NCBI GenBank assembly: GCA_014843695.1
Contig: CM026404.1
Coordinates: forward strand, 5,393,840-5,457,839
DNA: 64,000 bases
Direction: 5' to 3'
Origin: Archivesica marissinica
Taxonomy: Eukaryota > Mollusca > Bivalvia > Venerida > Vesicomyidae
The notes under the pieces were generated by a model. It was not told the DNA's origin and made no database searches. It saw only the letters and a list, made by a program, of their open reading frames with translations. Below, one piece after another: positions 45,922-58,407 of the stretch. The number at the start of each line of letters is the position of its first letter. Within the stretch, counting starts at the first letter, position 1. A program made the translations under genes and the position numbers.

Positions 45922-46178
45922 TGGACTGGTAATCCAGGGATCGCAGGTTCGATCCCCCGTCTGACCCTAATAAAATTAAGTCTTTCAGATGGGACGTTAA
46001 ACCGAGGTCTCGTGTCGGTGCTTTACACCGTGCACGTAAAAGAAACAGAGGAGATTCTGGAATTGGTCTCTGTCTGTATCATGCACTATCCTCCAAAATC
46101 TAAAATAACTAATCTCTTCAGGAGGCGACGCTTATATGGGCAACCGGCAGCGATGATAAATAAACGTAAAACACACGT
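45922..46178 (+). mobile_element. tRNA-Thr-derived SINE, 5' truncated
   Basis: Begins at the anticodon stem (GGACTGGTAATCCAGGGATC) and runs to CGGCAGCGATGATAAATAAA. The A-box half is missing. Confidence 0.87.
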
Positions 46179-46259
46179 GGACATTACAATGAAACTATCG
46201 ATAATATCTTTAAATGAAAAAGTTTGACGTTTTCCAAAACTGGTATGTCTTCATAGTTT

Positions 46260-46553
46260 TGTGTGAGTGTGTGTTTTACGTTTATTTATCGTCGCTACCG
46301 GTTGCCCATATGAGCGACGCCTCCTGAAGAGATTAGTCATTTTAGATTTTGGAGGATAGTGCAATGATACAGACAGAGACCCATTCCAGAGTGTCCTCTG
46401 GTTCTTTTACGTGCACAGTGTAAAGCACCGACACGAGACCTCGGTTTAACGTCCCATCTGAAAGACTGTTAATTTTATTATGGTCAGACGGGGGATCGAA
46501 CCTGCGATGCCTGGATAACCAGTCCAGCGTGTTACCACTAGACTACAGATCCG
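46260..46553 (-). mobile_element. tRNA-Thr-derived SINE, minus strand
   Basis: Complete inverted copy. It is flanked by TCTTCATAGTTT at 46248-46259 and 46554-46565; the second of these also forms the left flank of the next SINE. Confidence 0.9.
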
Positions 46554-46565
46554 TCTTCATAGTTT

Positions 46566-46751
46566 ATTATTTAAGTTTATTTAACGTCGCTGCCGGTTTC
46601 CCATTTGAGCGACGGGCAGTTTACCTATCAACACCTTTCCTGGGCAGGCTCCAGCGGTTAACCAGTACTTGGTGCACCAACCTCCGTAAGAAACTGCCAG
46701 CTTTTTCATATAAATGAGACATAGTCTGAGCGGGGCTCGAACCCGTGACCA
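46566..46751 (-). mobile_element. SINE family 5, minus strand, head truncated
   Basis: Tail TTTATTTAACGTCGCTGCCG, body GTTAACCAGTACTTGGTGCA, ending at GAACCCGTGACCA of the B-box region. The right flank TCTTCATAGTT (46752-46762) repeats the left. Confidence 0.87.
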
Positions 46752-46762
46752 TCTTCATAGTT

Positions 46763-46926
46763 GTAGTTGTAAGGGTAATTTATAGGATGGGAGAAATCTC
46801 ATGGTGTAGCTATTTAAGGTCTTAGGCGATATTTCCAACATACCCGAGACTTTGTTTGGGGATTACCCCTGGAGTAGCTTACTTATCATAGGAGTATTGA
46901 CCTTTGTCAGTTTATTGGTTGTTTGT
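46763..46926. other. Unassigned spacer
   Basis: Unique sequence between SINE and array; no feature seen. Confidence 0.5.
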
Positions 46927-49462
46927 ATTAATGGGTCAATGTTACTGATATCATGCATTAATGGGTCACCGGTACTGGTATCATGGGCCAATGTTACTGA
47001 TATCATGCATTAATGGCCCACCATTACTAATATCATGCATTAATGGGTCAATGGTACTGGTATCATGCATTAATGGGTCAACGTTGCTGATATCATGCAT
47101 TAATGGGTCAATGTTACTGATATCATGCATTAATGGGTCAACATTACTGATATCATGCATTAATGGGTCACCGGTACCGATATCATGCATTAATAGGTCA
47201 ACGTTACTGATATCGTGCATTAATGGGTCAGTGTTACTGATATCATGCATTAATGGGTCGATGTTACTGATATCATGCATTAATGGGCCACCGTTACTGA
47301 TATCATGCATTAATGGGGTCACCGTTACTGATATCATGCATTAATGGGTCAATGTTACTAATACCATGCATTAATGGGTCACTGCTGCTGATATCATGCA
47401 TTAATGGGTCAACGTTACTGATATCATGCATTAATGGGTTAACGGTACTGATATCATGCATTAATGGGTCAACATTACTGATATCATGCATTAATGGGTC
47501 AACATTACTGATACCATGCATTAATGGGTCAACATTACTGATATCATGCATTAATGGGTCAACATTACTGATATCATGCATTAATGGGTCGATGTTACTG
47601 ATATCATGCATTAATGGGCCAACGTTACTGGTATCATGCGTCAATGTTACTGATATCATGCATTAATGAGCCAATGTTACTGGTATCATGCATTAATGGG
47701 CCAACATTACTGGTATCATGCATTAATGGGTCAACATAACTGATATCATGCATTAATGGGTCGATGTTACTGATATCATGCATTAATGGGTCACCGTTAC
47801 TGGTATCATGCATCAATGGGTCAATGTTACTGATATCATGCATTAATGGGCCAATGTAACTGATATCATGCATTAATGGGCCAACATTACTGGTATCATG
47901 CATCAATGGGTCAATGTTACTGATATCATGCATTAATGGGCCAATGTTACTGATATCATGCATTAATGGGTCAACATTACTGATATGCATTAATGGGTCG
48001 ATGTTACTAATATCATGCATTAATGGGCCAATGTTACTGATATCATGCATTAATGGGCCAATGTTACTGGTATCATGCATTAATGGGTCAACGTTACTGA
48101 TATCATGCATTGATGGGTCAATGTTACTGATATCATGCATTAATGGGCCAATGTTATTGATATCATGCATTAATGGGCCAATGTTACTGGTATCATGCAT
48201 TAATGGGTCAACATTACTGATATCATGCATTGATGGATCAATGTTACTGATATCATGCATTAATGGGTCAATGTTACTGATATCATGCATTGATGGGTCA
48301 ACGTTACTGATATCATGCATTAATGGGTCAACATTACTGATATCATGCAGTAATGGGTCACTTGTACTGATATCATGCATTAATGGGCCAATGGTACTGA
48401 TATCATGCATTAATGGACCCATGGTACTGATATCATGCATTAATGGATAACTAGTACTGATATCATGCATTAATGAGTAAACGTTACTGGTATCATGCAT
48501 TAATGGGTCAACGTTACTGATATCATGCATTAATGGGTCAATGTTACTGATATCATGCATTAATGGGTCAACGTTACTGATACCATGCATTAATGGGTCA
48601 CCACTACTGATATCATGCATTAATGAGTCAACGTTACTGATATCATGCATTAATGAGTCAACGTTACTGATATCATGCATTAATGGGTCACCGTTACTGA
48701 TATCATGCATTAATGGGTCAACCTTACTGATATCATGCATTAACGGGTCACCATTACTGGTATCATGCATTAATGGATCAACGTTACTGATATCATGCAT
48801 TAATGGGTCAATGTTACTGATATCATGCATTAATGGGTCAATGTTACTGATATCATGCATTAATGGGCCAACGTTACTGATATCGTGCATTAATGGGCCA
48901 ACGTTACTGATATCATGCATTCATGGGTCAACGTCACTGATATAATGCATTAATGGGTCGATGTTACTGATATCATGCATTAATGGGTCAACATTACTGA
49001 TATCATGCGTTAATGGGTCAACGTTACTGATATCATGCATTAATGGGTCAGCATTACGGATATCATGCATCAATGGGTCAACATTTACTGATATCATGCA
49101 TTAATGGGCCAATGTTACTGGTATCATGCATTAATGGGCCAATGTTACTGATATCATGCATTAATGGGTCGACGTTACTGATATCATGCATTAATGGGCC
49201 AATGTTACTGATATCATGCATTAATGGGGCAACGTTACTGATAGCATGCATTAATGGGTCAACGTTACTGATATCATGCATTAATGGGTCGACATTGCTG
49301 ATATCATGCATTAATGGTCACCGGTACTGATATCATGCATTAATGGGTCACCGGTACTGACATAATGCATTAATGGGTCAACGTTACTGATATCATGCAT
49401 TAATGGGTCAACGTTACTGATATCATGCATTAATGGGTCACCGGTACTGATAGCATGCATTG
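46927..49462. repeat. 30-bp minisatellite, about 84 units
   Basis: The unit contains GTTACTGATATCATGCATTA, then ATGGGTCAAC. Many units differ at GTCAAC/GCCAAT and GATATC/GGTATC. Occasional 1-3 bp indels break the frames. GATATC, ATGCAT and CATTAATG palindromes recur throughout. Confidence 0.97.
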
Positions 49463-49860
49463 AACAACTGTTTCTGAGCAATCATTTGTCAAGCATTGAG
49501 CTTATATTCCTCGAACTAGATGTAGTGGTCGGAGTCAGTTGGTCAAGGTTACTATGCTCACAAGGTCAAAACCATTTCCACGCAATGTCAGTTCTTCTAA
49601 TCTCTGCTCATTGTTCGAACCCGCACGACATTTCCCCACATGATCATCTCCAGCCCTTCAAAGCAGATTCTGCTTACCAAACCGTACTGTTGTTTTTGCA
49701 TCATGTATTACAGTTACCTGGCGGCGATTCGTTCTTCTCCATGAAAAACGGAAGTTTAAATACCATTGTTATATATAGCATTATTTGTTAATTTATATAA
49801 TATATATATATATAGAATTTTATACCAGTATGAAGTACTCTACCTGGGGCAACTAGAAAC
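49463..49860. other. Unique sequence with an unsupported open frame
   Basis: An open frame of about 100 codons (49486-49791, plus) starts at a non-ATG codon and shows no known motif. Base composition is less AT-rich than its surroundings (for example CCTGGCGGCGATTCG), so an exon on either strand is possible but not supported. Confidence 0.3.
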
Positions 49861-50638
49861 TAGGGGTGTCAACGAGTAGTGATTTTGGTACTCGAGTACT
49901 CGGAAAGGTATTCGATCGAGTACTCGAGTACTCGGTTACCGTTACCGTGGATTATGCTTCTTGTCTCGTCAATCAGATTGGTCCTGCTTTCAATTCATTG
50001 CTTTGATGTGTTGTCAAGTCTTTCAAAGTACTTCCATACCACAGATTTAGGTGGAGGCATTCTCACAATTCACTTATATTACTATACTACTATTATATTC
50101 TAAAGATCTCTTCACAGTTTAACAGCGTTAACGTTAATGACAAAAGTTACAATATTTATTATTTAACAACTATTTCGGTATTGCCCTGCTATGGGTAGCT
50201 GCTTAAAGTTCTAAATTGAGTAATCAAGTAAGTGTAAATTATAACATCAAAACAAGTTCCGACCACCAGACAAAAGATGTCATTCCCACGACAGACAATC
50301 GGACGACCCGCCTCAGTAGTGACGGCAATGATAAAATAATTTGCATCAAACTTATGCTTACCGATTAAATTGAATCAACACGTTAATTATTCGGTCACTG
50401 TGGCCGGCTCTGTGTGATATACAGGTATTGTTAATCACCATGACACGCTGTATATTGCATTGTTTGGTACAGCGGAAGTTTCGCTAATCCCACTGATCAC
50501 GATTTGTTCACAGACAACTCCGTATTTGCGCAAAATAAAGATTTGTTGATTTTTTTTTTACCGAGTACTCTGATTATCTGAAAAGAATTCGATACTCGGA
50601 CGTTCGATCGAGTACTCGAGTACTCGTTGACATCCCTA
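49861..50638. mobile_element. hAT-like MITE, 778 bp
   Basis: Perfect 8-bp duplication CTAGAAAC (49853-49860, 50639-50646). Ends are TAGGGGTGTCAACGAGTA and TACTCGTTGACATCCCTA. Subterminal CGAGTACTCG palindromes occur several times at both ends. No transposase frame. Confidence 0.92.
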
Positions 50639-50646
50639 CTAGAAAC

Positions 50647-50853
50647 GTAGAGTTTTAAAAAATAACTTTAGATTGTTGTCAGATGCAAGACTTACCTATG
50701 CATGTACTTTCTAAGCAAACAATGTCAGTTGCCGGGCAAATTTGCATTTATTGCGATATTTAGCCCAACAAAGCTAATCTCATTGTGAGCATATATAATA
50801 AGAATTCCAGGAATTTGTCGGTTTTTAGTCAATTGCAGCAAATGGAGTCAAAT
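50647..50853. other. Unassigned intergenic DNA
   Basis: AT-rich, nothing recognised. Confidence 0.5.
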
Positions 50854-50926
50854 AAAATCCATCTTAGACTGCACAGAAAATCCATCTTAGACTGCACAGA
50901 AAATCCATCTTAGACTGCACAGAAAA
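50854..50926. repeat. 23-bp tandem repeat, three units
   Basis: Three copies of AAAATCCATCTTAGACTGCA, then CAG. Confidence 0.92.
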
Positions 50927-50941
50927 ACTATGTTGCACTCT

Positions 50942-51271
50942 CAGGGTACCCACGCATCAGGGAAAACAGGGAAAATGACCAAAACCTGTTCCCTGCAGGG
51001 AATTATCAGGGAATTTTAAAAACATGAGAATATCAGGGAATTATCAGGGAATTTTATTTTGTCATCCTCGCACGCGCGCATACATGGTCGTCCGCGACCA
51101 TTTTGTCGTCGTCCGCGCATAGTTTGTCATCTATGCGCACACGTGTATTTGGTCATGATTGAGTATTTCGTCATCTAGGCCTATGTAAACGCGTATATTT
51201 GTCAGGGAAAATTGGAGATTGATCAGGGAATTATCAGGGAATTTGTTTCCTCATATCCTGTGGGTACCCTG
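50942..51271. mobile_element. TIR element with internal CAGGGAATTATCAGGGAATT repeats
   Basis: Ends are CAGGGTACCCAC and GTGGGTACCCTG, flanked by ACTCT on both sides (50937-50941, 51272-51276). The short motif CAGGGAATTATCAGGGAATT recurs near both ends in the same orientation. CpG-rich centre (CGCACGCGCGC). Noncoding; superfamily uncertain. Confidence 0.78.
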
Positions 51272-51349
51272 ACTCTTCTTTTGTGCTTTCTTAAGAATTA
51301 TTAAGTTTTCTCAGCGAAAGAAAATGCTAGCATTCATCATTTTGAAACA

Positions 51350-53169
51350 TTTGAGGATGACATTTACTTTCCCTCTGCCTGTATTCCTCCACGGTTGGAT
51401 GTACGTTGAGGATGACATTTACTTTCCCTCTGCCTGTATTCCTCCGCGGTTGGATGTACGTTGAGGATGACATTTACTTTCCCTCTGCCTGTGTTCCTCC
51501 GCGGTTGGATGTACAATGAGGATGACATTTACTTTCCCTCTGCCTGTATTCCTCCGCGGTTGGATGTACGTTGAGGATGACATTTACTTTCCCTCTGCCT
51601 GTATTCCTCCGCGGTTGGATGTACATTGAGGATGTCATTTACTTTCCCTCTGCCTGTATTCCTCCGCGGTTGGATGTACGTTGAGGATGACATTTACTTT
51701 CCCTCTGCCTGTATTCCTCCGCGGTTGGATGTACGTTGAGGATGACATTTACTTTCCCTCTGCCTGTATTCCTCCGCGGTTGGATGTACATTGAGGATGA
51801 CATTTACTTTCCCTCTGCCTGTATTCCTCCGCGGTTGGATGTACGTTGAGGATGACATTTACTTTCCCTCTGCCTGTATTCCTCCGCGGTTGGATGTACA
51901 TTGAGGATGTCATTTACTTTCCCTCTGCCTGTATTCCTCCGCGGTTGGATGTACGTTGAGGATGACATTTACTTTCCCTCTGCCTGTATTCCTCCGCGGT
52001 TGGATGTATGTTGAGGATGACATTTACTTTCCCTCTGCCTGTATTCCTCCGCGGTTGGATGTACGTTGAGGATGACATTTACTTTCCCTCTGCCTGTATT
52101 CCTCCGCGGTTGGATGTACGTTGAGGATGACATTTACTTTCCCTCTGCCTGTATTCCTCCGCGGTTGGATGTACATTGAGGATGTCATTTACTTTCCCTC
52201 TGCCTGTATTCCTCCGCGGTTGGATGTACGTTGAGGATGACATTTACTTTCCCTCTGCCTGTATTCCTCCACGGTTGGATGTACATTGAGGATGACATTT
52301 ACTTTCCCTCTGCCTGTATTCCTCCGCGGTTGGATGTACGTTGAGGATGACATTTACTTTCCCTCTGCCTGTATTCCTCCACAGTTGGATGTACATTGAG
52401 GATGACATTTACTTTCCCTCTGCCTGTATTCCTCCACGGTTGGATGTACATTGAGGATGACATTTACTTTCCCCTCTGCCTGTATTCCTCTGCAGTTGGA
52501 TGTACATTGAGGGTGACATTTACTTTCCTTCTGCCTGTATTCCTCCGCGGTTGGATGTACGTTGAGGATGACATTTACTTTCCCTCTGCCTGTATTCCTC
52601 CGCGGTTGGATGTACGTTGAGGATGACATTTACTTTCCCTCTGCCTGTATTCCTCCGCGGTTGGATGTACGTTGAGGATGACATTTACTTTCCCTCTGCC
52701 TGTATTCCTCCGCGGTTGGATGTACGTTGAGGATGACATTTACTTTCCCTCTGCCTGTATTCCTCCGCGGTTGGATGTACATTGAGGATGTCATTTACTT
52801 TCCCTCTGCCTGTATTCCTCCGCGGTTGGATGTACGTTGAGGATGACATTTACTTTCCCTCTGCCTGTATTCCTCCACGGTTGGATGTACATTGAGGATG
52901 ACATTTACTTTCCCTCTGCCTGTATTCCTCCGCGGTTGGATGTACGTTGAGGATGACATTTACTTTCCCCTCTGCCTGTATTCCTCTGCAGTTGGATGTA
53001 CATTGAGGATGACATTTACTTTCCTTCTGCCTGTATTCCTCCGCGGTTGGATGTACATTGAGGATGACATTTACTTTCCTTCTGCCTGTATTCCTCTGCG
53101 GTTGGATGTACATTGAGGATGACATTTACTTTCCCCTCTGCCTGTACTCCTCCGCGGTTGGATGTACGT
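51350..53169. repeat. 55-bp minisatellite, about 33 units
   Basis: The unit contains TTGAGGATGACATTTACTTT, then CCCTCTGCCTGTATTCCTCC and GCGGTTGGATGTACG. Variants (ACATTGAGGATGTC, CCACGG, CTGCAG, CCCCTCTG) recur in blocks; two stretches, near 52262 and 52857, share the same variant order. Confidence 0.97.
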
Positions 53170-54135
53170 TTAGCACGTTCCTGCCAATCATGAAACAGTT
53201 AATTATGAAGTAATATGATCTAATGAATTTGTTTTGCAAACAGAAACTAACTAATTATTATACTGCAACATTTTTTTTATTACTAATATTCAGACTAAAA
53301 TAAGTGCTTGTGTGTTGTAGTGAAAAAATGAGGCTACCCCGGTAGTTGAAATAATACATTTGGATAACAAATATTGTATTAGCCAAATTCTTTGTACATC
53401 ATGAAATAAAGAGCAGATTTGTGTTTAGTAGTGTGACGTAAGCCTGGGTTCCAGTCTGTCGATTTTTCACTTTTTAACTTCTAGCCAAATGACAGTTGAT
53501 ATCACCAGAAACTCAATACGGCCCAATTAATGGTATCGGTGTTAAAATATATTTATTTGACTGACCAGGCTAGTGTGAGGTAGGATTTTAGTTCATCTTG
53601 TGATCACCGAAAAATGTTTTTCTCGTGGAAATAAAATTTCAATGATCACGAGATGAAATGAATTCTAATCTTTTACTAGTAAACATAAATATCCTCTATC
53701 TCTTGTTATCTGCGTTTCCATACTGAACATGGAAAATATTTCTGACTACTCCAGATCTTCTTTTTCCCTGGATTTATGGAACTTTTCACCTGTGTTATAC
53801 TTTGTTAAAAATTTAAAATCTACCTCTAGTTACTGTCAGATATTGGAAATGTTAATAATCAATAAATTAATTGGCAATTGCTGATGATTTTGGTTACATA
53901 GAATCACATAAATAGAGAGTTCATAATTATAGTATAGTGAGTTGTTGGAAACAAGTGGTGGAGGGAAATGCCAGGCGCCTCCACGGACTTCTTTTCATCA
54001 TTGACCATCGACATTGGGGAGAATTGATGAATATATTTATTGAATATGTATTCTAGGAATTACTATTGCAGAGACCAGAATGATCCTGACCTGTTTGTAT
54101 TGCTATAATTGTAACTTTAAAATGACAATTTATGG
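53170..54135. other. Unassigned intergenic DNA
   Basis: About 1 kb of unique AT-rich sequence between two arrays. No exon or transposon end recognised. Confidence 0.5.
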
Positions 54136-55362
54136 TCAGTTTGTATATCTACTCACAGCCTCAGGTTGTATATCTACTCGCTGCCTCAGTCAGGTTGTAT
54201 ATCTACTCGCTGCCTCAGTTTGTATATCTACTCGCTGCCTCACTTTGTATATCTACTCGCTGCCTCAGTTTGTATATCTACTCGCTGCCTCAGTTTGTAT
54301 ATCTACTCGCTGCCTCAGTTTGTATATCTACTCGCTGCCTCAGTTTGTATATCTACTTGCTGCCTCAGTTTGTATATCTACTCGCAGCCTCAGTTTGTAT
54401 ATCTACTCGCTGCCTCAGTTTGTATATCTACTCGCTGCCTCAGTTTGTATATCTACTCGCTGCCTCAGTTTGTATATCTACTCGCTGCCTCAGTTTGTAT
54501 ATCTACTTGCTGCCTCAGTTTGTATATCTACTTGCTGCCTCAGTTTGTATATCTACTTGCTGCCTCAGTTTGTATATCTACTTGCTGCCTCAGTTTGTAT
54601 ATCTACTCGCTGCCTCAGTTTGTATATCTACTCGCTGCCTCAGTTTGTATATCTACTTGCTGCCTCAGTTTGTATATCTACTTGCTGCCTCAGTTTGTAT
54701 ATCTACTTGCTGCCTCAGTTTGTATATCTACTTGCTGCCTCAGTTTGTATATCTACTCGCTGCCTCACTTTGTATATCTACTCGCTGCCTCAGTTTGTAT
54801 ATCTACTCGCTGCCTCAGTTTGTATATCTACTCGCTGCCTCAGTTTGTATATCTACTCGCTGCCTCAGTTTGTATATCTACTCGCTGCCTCAGTTTGTAT
54901 ATCTACTCGCTGCCTCAGTTTGTATATCTACTCGCTGCCTCAGTTTGTATATCTACTTGCTGCCTCAGTTTGTATATCTACTTGCTGCCTCAGTTTGTAT
55001 ATCTACTTGCTGCCTCAGTTTGTATATCTACTTGCTGCCTCAGTTTGTATATCTACTCGCTGCCTCAGTTTGTATATCTACTTGCTGCCTCAGTTTGTAT
55101 ATCTACTTGCTGCCTCAGTTTGTATATCTACTCGCTGCCTCACTTTGTATATCTACTCGCTGCCTCAGTTTGTATATCTACTCGCTGCCTCAGTTTGTAT
55201 ATCTACTCGCTGCCTCAGTTTGTATATCTACTCGCTGCCTCAGTTTGTATATCTACTTGCTGCCTCAGTTTGTATATCTACTCGCAGCCTCAGTTTGTAT
55301 ATCTACTCGCTGCCTCAGTTTGTATATCTACTCGCTGCCTCAGTTGTATATCTACTCGCTGC
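54136..55362. repeat. 25-bp minisatellite, about 49 units
   Basis: The unit contains CAGTTTGTATATCTACTCGC, then TGCCT, with C/T at the CTCGC position and occasional CACTTTG. A 25-bp unit cycles through all three frames, so all three plus-strand frames stay open for about 400 codons; none is a gene. Confidence 0.97.
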
Positions 55363-56399
55363 CTTCTTTCATTGTAGTTTTTTTTTAGTTTAAACTTTAT
55401 TTATATTACAACGATTGCGAATCAAGCTTTAACAACTTATATTAATCACTCTCGATGGCGCGGGTGAAAGCGTATACGGGTCATTCTCAAAATATGTAGC
55501 AATTTCATATCGATAAAAGACAAAACCCAAGTATTTCATTTATTTCTGTAATTCATTCAACAAATAGAACTATAAACAAAGAATCAAAATATAAAATATG
55601 ACAGCATAAATCCATCCGATATCGGTGTTATTGCTATAACTGGACATGAGGTCAAGGTCACATGTCCTTCCTGTTACCATTATTGAAAAACTATTTTAAA
55701 TACAATTTTGCTCTTTTTGTTTGTTGTTTCTACTTTAAAACCATCCAAAATACATATATATTTATTTTTAATATGCAACTGACAATTACAATTACATAAT
55801 TATGCTTTAAAATATCAATCCAATGCAGTTTCAAAAGTAAAATGTGTTTCAAGACAATATTTAGTTAATATTACACATGCGTTCATTGCACTACATTTAT
55901 TTTTGTTATATATTCAGTATCTTAACCGTGATTATTAGTGATTACGGTTATAAATTTTGCTAGAAAATATTAGGTATTTAAGTAATTTGCATAATTGCCA
56001 TGGTAACATGAAGGACATATGTGGGTAACAGAAAGGACCAAAGAGGTAACAGCAAGGACATTTGAAGACATTTTCTCAGAAAATACTATTTGCAGGTACA
56101 GTTTTATACTAATAATTAATTACAGATAGTTATATATCAAACCAAAGCCTAAAGCCAACACAGGACATGTTTGTCTAATTTCTGACTATAAAAGAATGCA
56201 AAAACATGAAAACATGGTAACAGCATGGACGGTAAACGTAACAGCAAGGACATCCTTCTTGCATTGTGGCATACAAATCAAAAAAATAATGACTAGATGA
56301 TTTAATAATGATGTAAACCATGGCAATGCTTTGCTTGCTTGCATTGCAAGCTGTTAGTAATTGATAAATACAAAACAAGAAATGAAGAAATATAAACAA

Positions 56400-56748
56400 A
56401 TACGTGTCTCTGTCATTCTCAGTTGGAGGAACAATCCAAAAAGGACGCAATCGGCAAAATGTGGAATAGCCGAATTTACCTCTGTTCTCGGAAGCATATT
56501 TTTTGTGGAGGTTCCACATCGTGTCGCAAAGCAGACGTTTTTGTTTCTTGACTTTGTGTTTGGTCAGCGTACGTTTAGTAGTTATCTCTCGTAGACATTT
56601 CACCAATAGCCTTTCTTTTTCCTTGTCTCTTGTCTCCTACATATTTCTTTTTCTCCTTCTCAAGGTATTCCGAACGTCGGGCTAGATCGGCGTCCCTTCT
56701 TTGCCTATACCGTCTCTGCTTTTCGGCAGGGGTCAAAGCCATTTCAAT
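56400..56748 (-). pseudogene. Broken transposon-encoded protein
   Basis: On the minus strand an acceptor (TTGTTTCAG) is followed by a frame starting MALTPAEKQRRYRQRRDADL with EKEKKKYVGDKRQGKRK, which stops at 56575. A second frame continues with TLTKHKVKKQKRLLCDTMWN and YSTFCRLRPFWIVPPTENDR. I recall this basic N-terminus plus a C-x-LRPFW motif from uncharacterised, transposon-associated proteins of invertebrates; the region between seems deleted. A donor-like GAG then GTAAGTA near 57527 could end an upstream exon. Confidence 0.6.
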
Positions 56749-56901
56749 CTGAAACAATAGCAACACAAACTGTATATAATTCATCTGCAAAGCTGTTTAA
56801 TCTCCACAGTGCTCTTTATTATACGTTTATTTGGGAAGCAGTTTATACAATCACATTTAGTGTGAAAACATACCTAGTGCAAAAACAACTGTCTACCCAA
56901 A

Positions 56902-57300
56902 TGTTCCTCCTGTTACCACTATAGATAAAGTCTAACAAATGTAAACCCAATCTAGTATAACATGAAAAGAAATCATTTTGGTGTATGCATTACACAATCA
57001 AGTAATACTTATATTTTATTGCCATGATGGAATACACTGCAACCTCGATATAAACGTTTAAGTTGGTAATATGTCCATGCTGTTACTATTCAATGTCCCT
57101 CCTGTTACCATTTTTTATAATTTCTTACAAATGTAACACAAATCTAGTATAACATGAAAAGAAATCATTTTGGTGTATGCATTACACAATCGAGTAATAC
57201 TTATATTTTATTGCCATGATGGAATACACTGCAACCTCGATATAAACGTTTAAGTTGCTAATATGTCCATGCTGTTACTATCCTATGTCCCTCCTGTTAC
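56902..57300. repeat. 192-bp tandem duplication inside the transposon
   Basis: Two copies (from 56902 and from 57094) share ATCTAGTATAACATGAAAAG, TAATACTTATATTTTATTGC, TGCAACCTCGATATAAACGT and paired TGTCC...GTTAC motifs; a third copy begins at 57286. Confidence 0.9.
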
Positions 57301-58170
57301 TTTTTGGGTGGTAACAGCAAGGACAGTAACAGCAGGGACATTTTCACATGCTTTCTAGTTTTATGGAAAAATGAACTCTCCCTTAGAATGGGAATCAAGT
57401 GGAATTTGAACTGTCTAGTAATCTCTATGGGTAGAATAAATCATGTTTAAAATATAACATGTTTTGTGTTGAAACAGTAGGTAACAGCATGGACACGCAT
57501 AAAAGGTACTACAATAGGTGTACTTACCTCAAAAGCAATTATAAGGCTGGATCATGGACGTCTATGCAAGCACATGGTGGTGATGAAGAAACAGGATGTA
57601 GAATTAGTAGCAAGTACTTCTAGATGTTTCTATAGTCCCAAGGGAGCAGTCAATATTTCATGTTTTTTACACCGGTAACAGCAAGGACACAATTTTATGG
57701 ACAAGTAAACTAAAGTGTCTAAATTGTTAAATAATAAAATTAAAAATAAATGATAGATGTTATCTGCAAACATATATTTATTAAGCATCATACATAAATG
57801 TTTCATAAATTGCTATAGCTTCTATGTCAAAAGTCAACATACGGGTTATGGACACGCACATCGGGACCATCTAATAATGTTTCTTCCTGTTATAATAAAT
57901 AAAAATGTACTAAATAAGTCCACTAACATATTTGTTTTACCAAAAATGTTATTTTTTATAGTTAGTTTACTTAATTTATATGGTTTCTTAACTATAAGTT
58001 AACATATGGTAGTTAAATACACCCCGGACAGGAATTGCGACATTTTCTGAGAATGACCCATATACGTGATCATTCGTGTGGGAGGAGACTGGAGTACCCG
58101 GAGAAAACTCACCTGTTCGATCTGGCGACCACCGTACCATCTCACATATTTCCCAATCCAAGGATCGAAC

Positions 58171-58407
58171 ACGTGGAAGTCGTGATAGCGCAGTGGATGC
58201 ACGTTCGCTTCAGGTGCTAAAGGTCCGGAGTTCGAGCCCCACTGGAGCCGTTACGATTGTGCCCTTAGGCAAGGCATTTAAATTCCACGTTGCCTCTTCT
58301 CTCTCCCTCGTGGCGATGGATTCCATCAGGAATGAGGTCTCGAGAGTGATTAATATAAGTTGTAAGAACTTGTTTCGCAATCGAGCTAAAATAAATTTGT
58401 ATAAACT
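58171..58407 (+). mobile_element. SINE family 3, inserted into SINE family 2
   Basis: Full length, head GATAGCGCAGTGGATGCACG, B-box GAGTTCGAGCCC. Flanked by the perfect 11-bp duplication AAGGATCGAAC (58160-58170, 58408-58418), which is itself the B-box region of the host SINE. Confidence 0.93.

Larger units (their letters stand above)
55478..58060. mobile_element. DNA transposon, about 2.58 kb, with dispersed 16-bp motif
   Basis: Terminal inverted repeats GGGTCATTCTCAAAATATGT and (inverted right end) GGGTCATTCTCAGAAAATGT. The flanks carry TATAC on the left and ATATAC on the right, so a target duplication of about 5 bp is likely. The motif GGTAACAGCAAGGACA or close variants occurs at least 14 times in both orientations. 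A broken minus-strand frame lies within. Superfamily not identified. Confidence 0.85.

Noticed and set aside
49486..49791. 100-codon plus-strand frame
   Set aside because: Non-ATG start, no motif, ends at a dinucleotide-rich tract; kept only as unassigned sequence.
54080..55393. Three overlapping plus-strand frames of about 400 codons
   Set aside because: A 25-bp unit cycles through all frames; no independent support.
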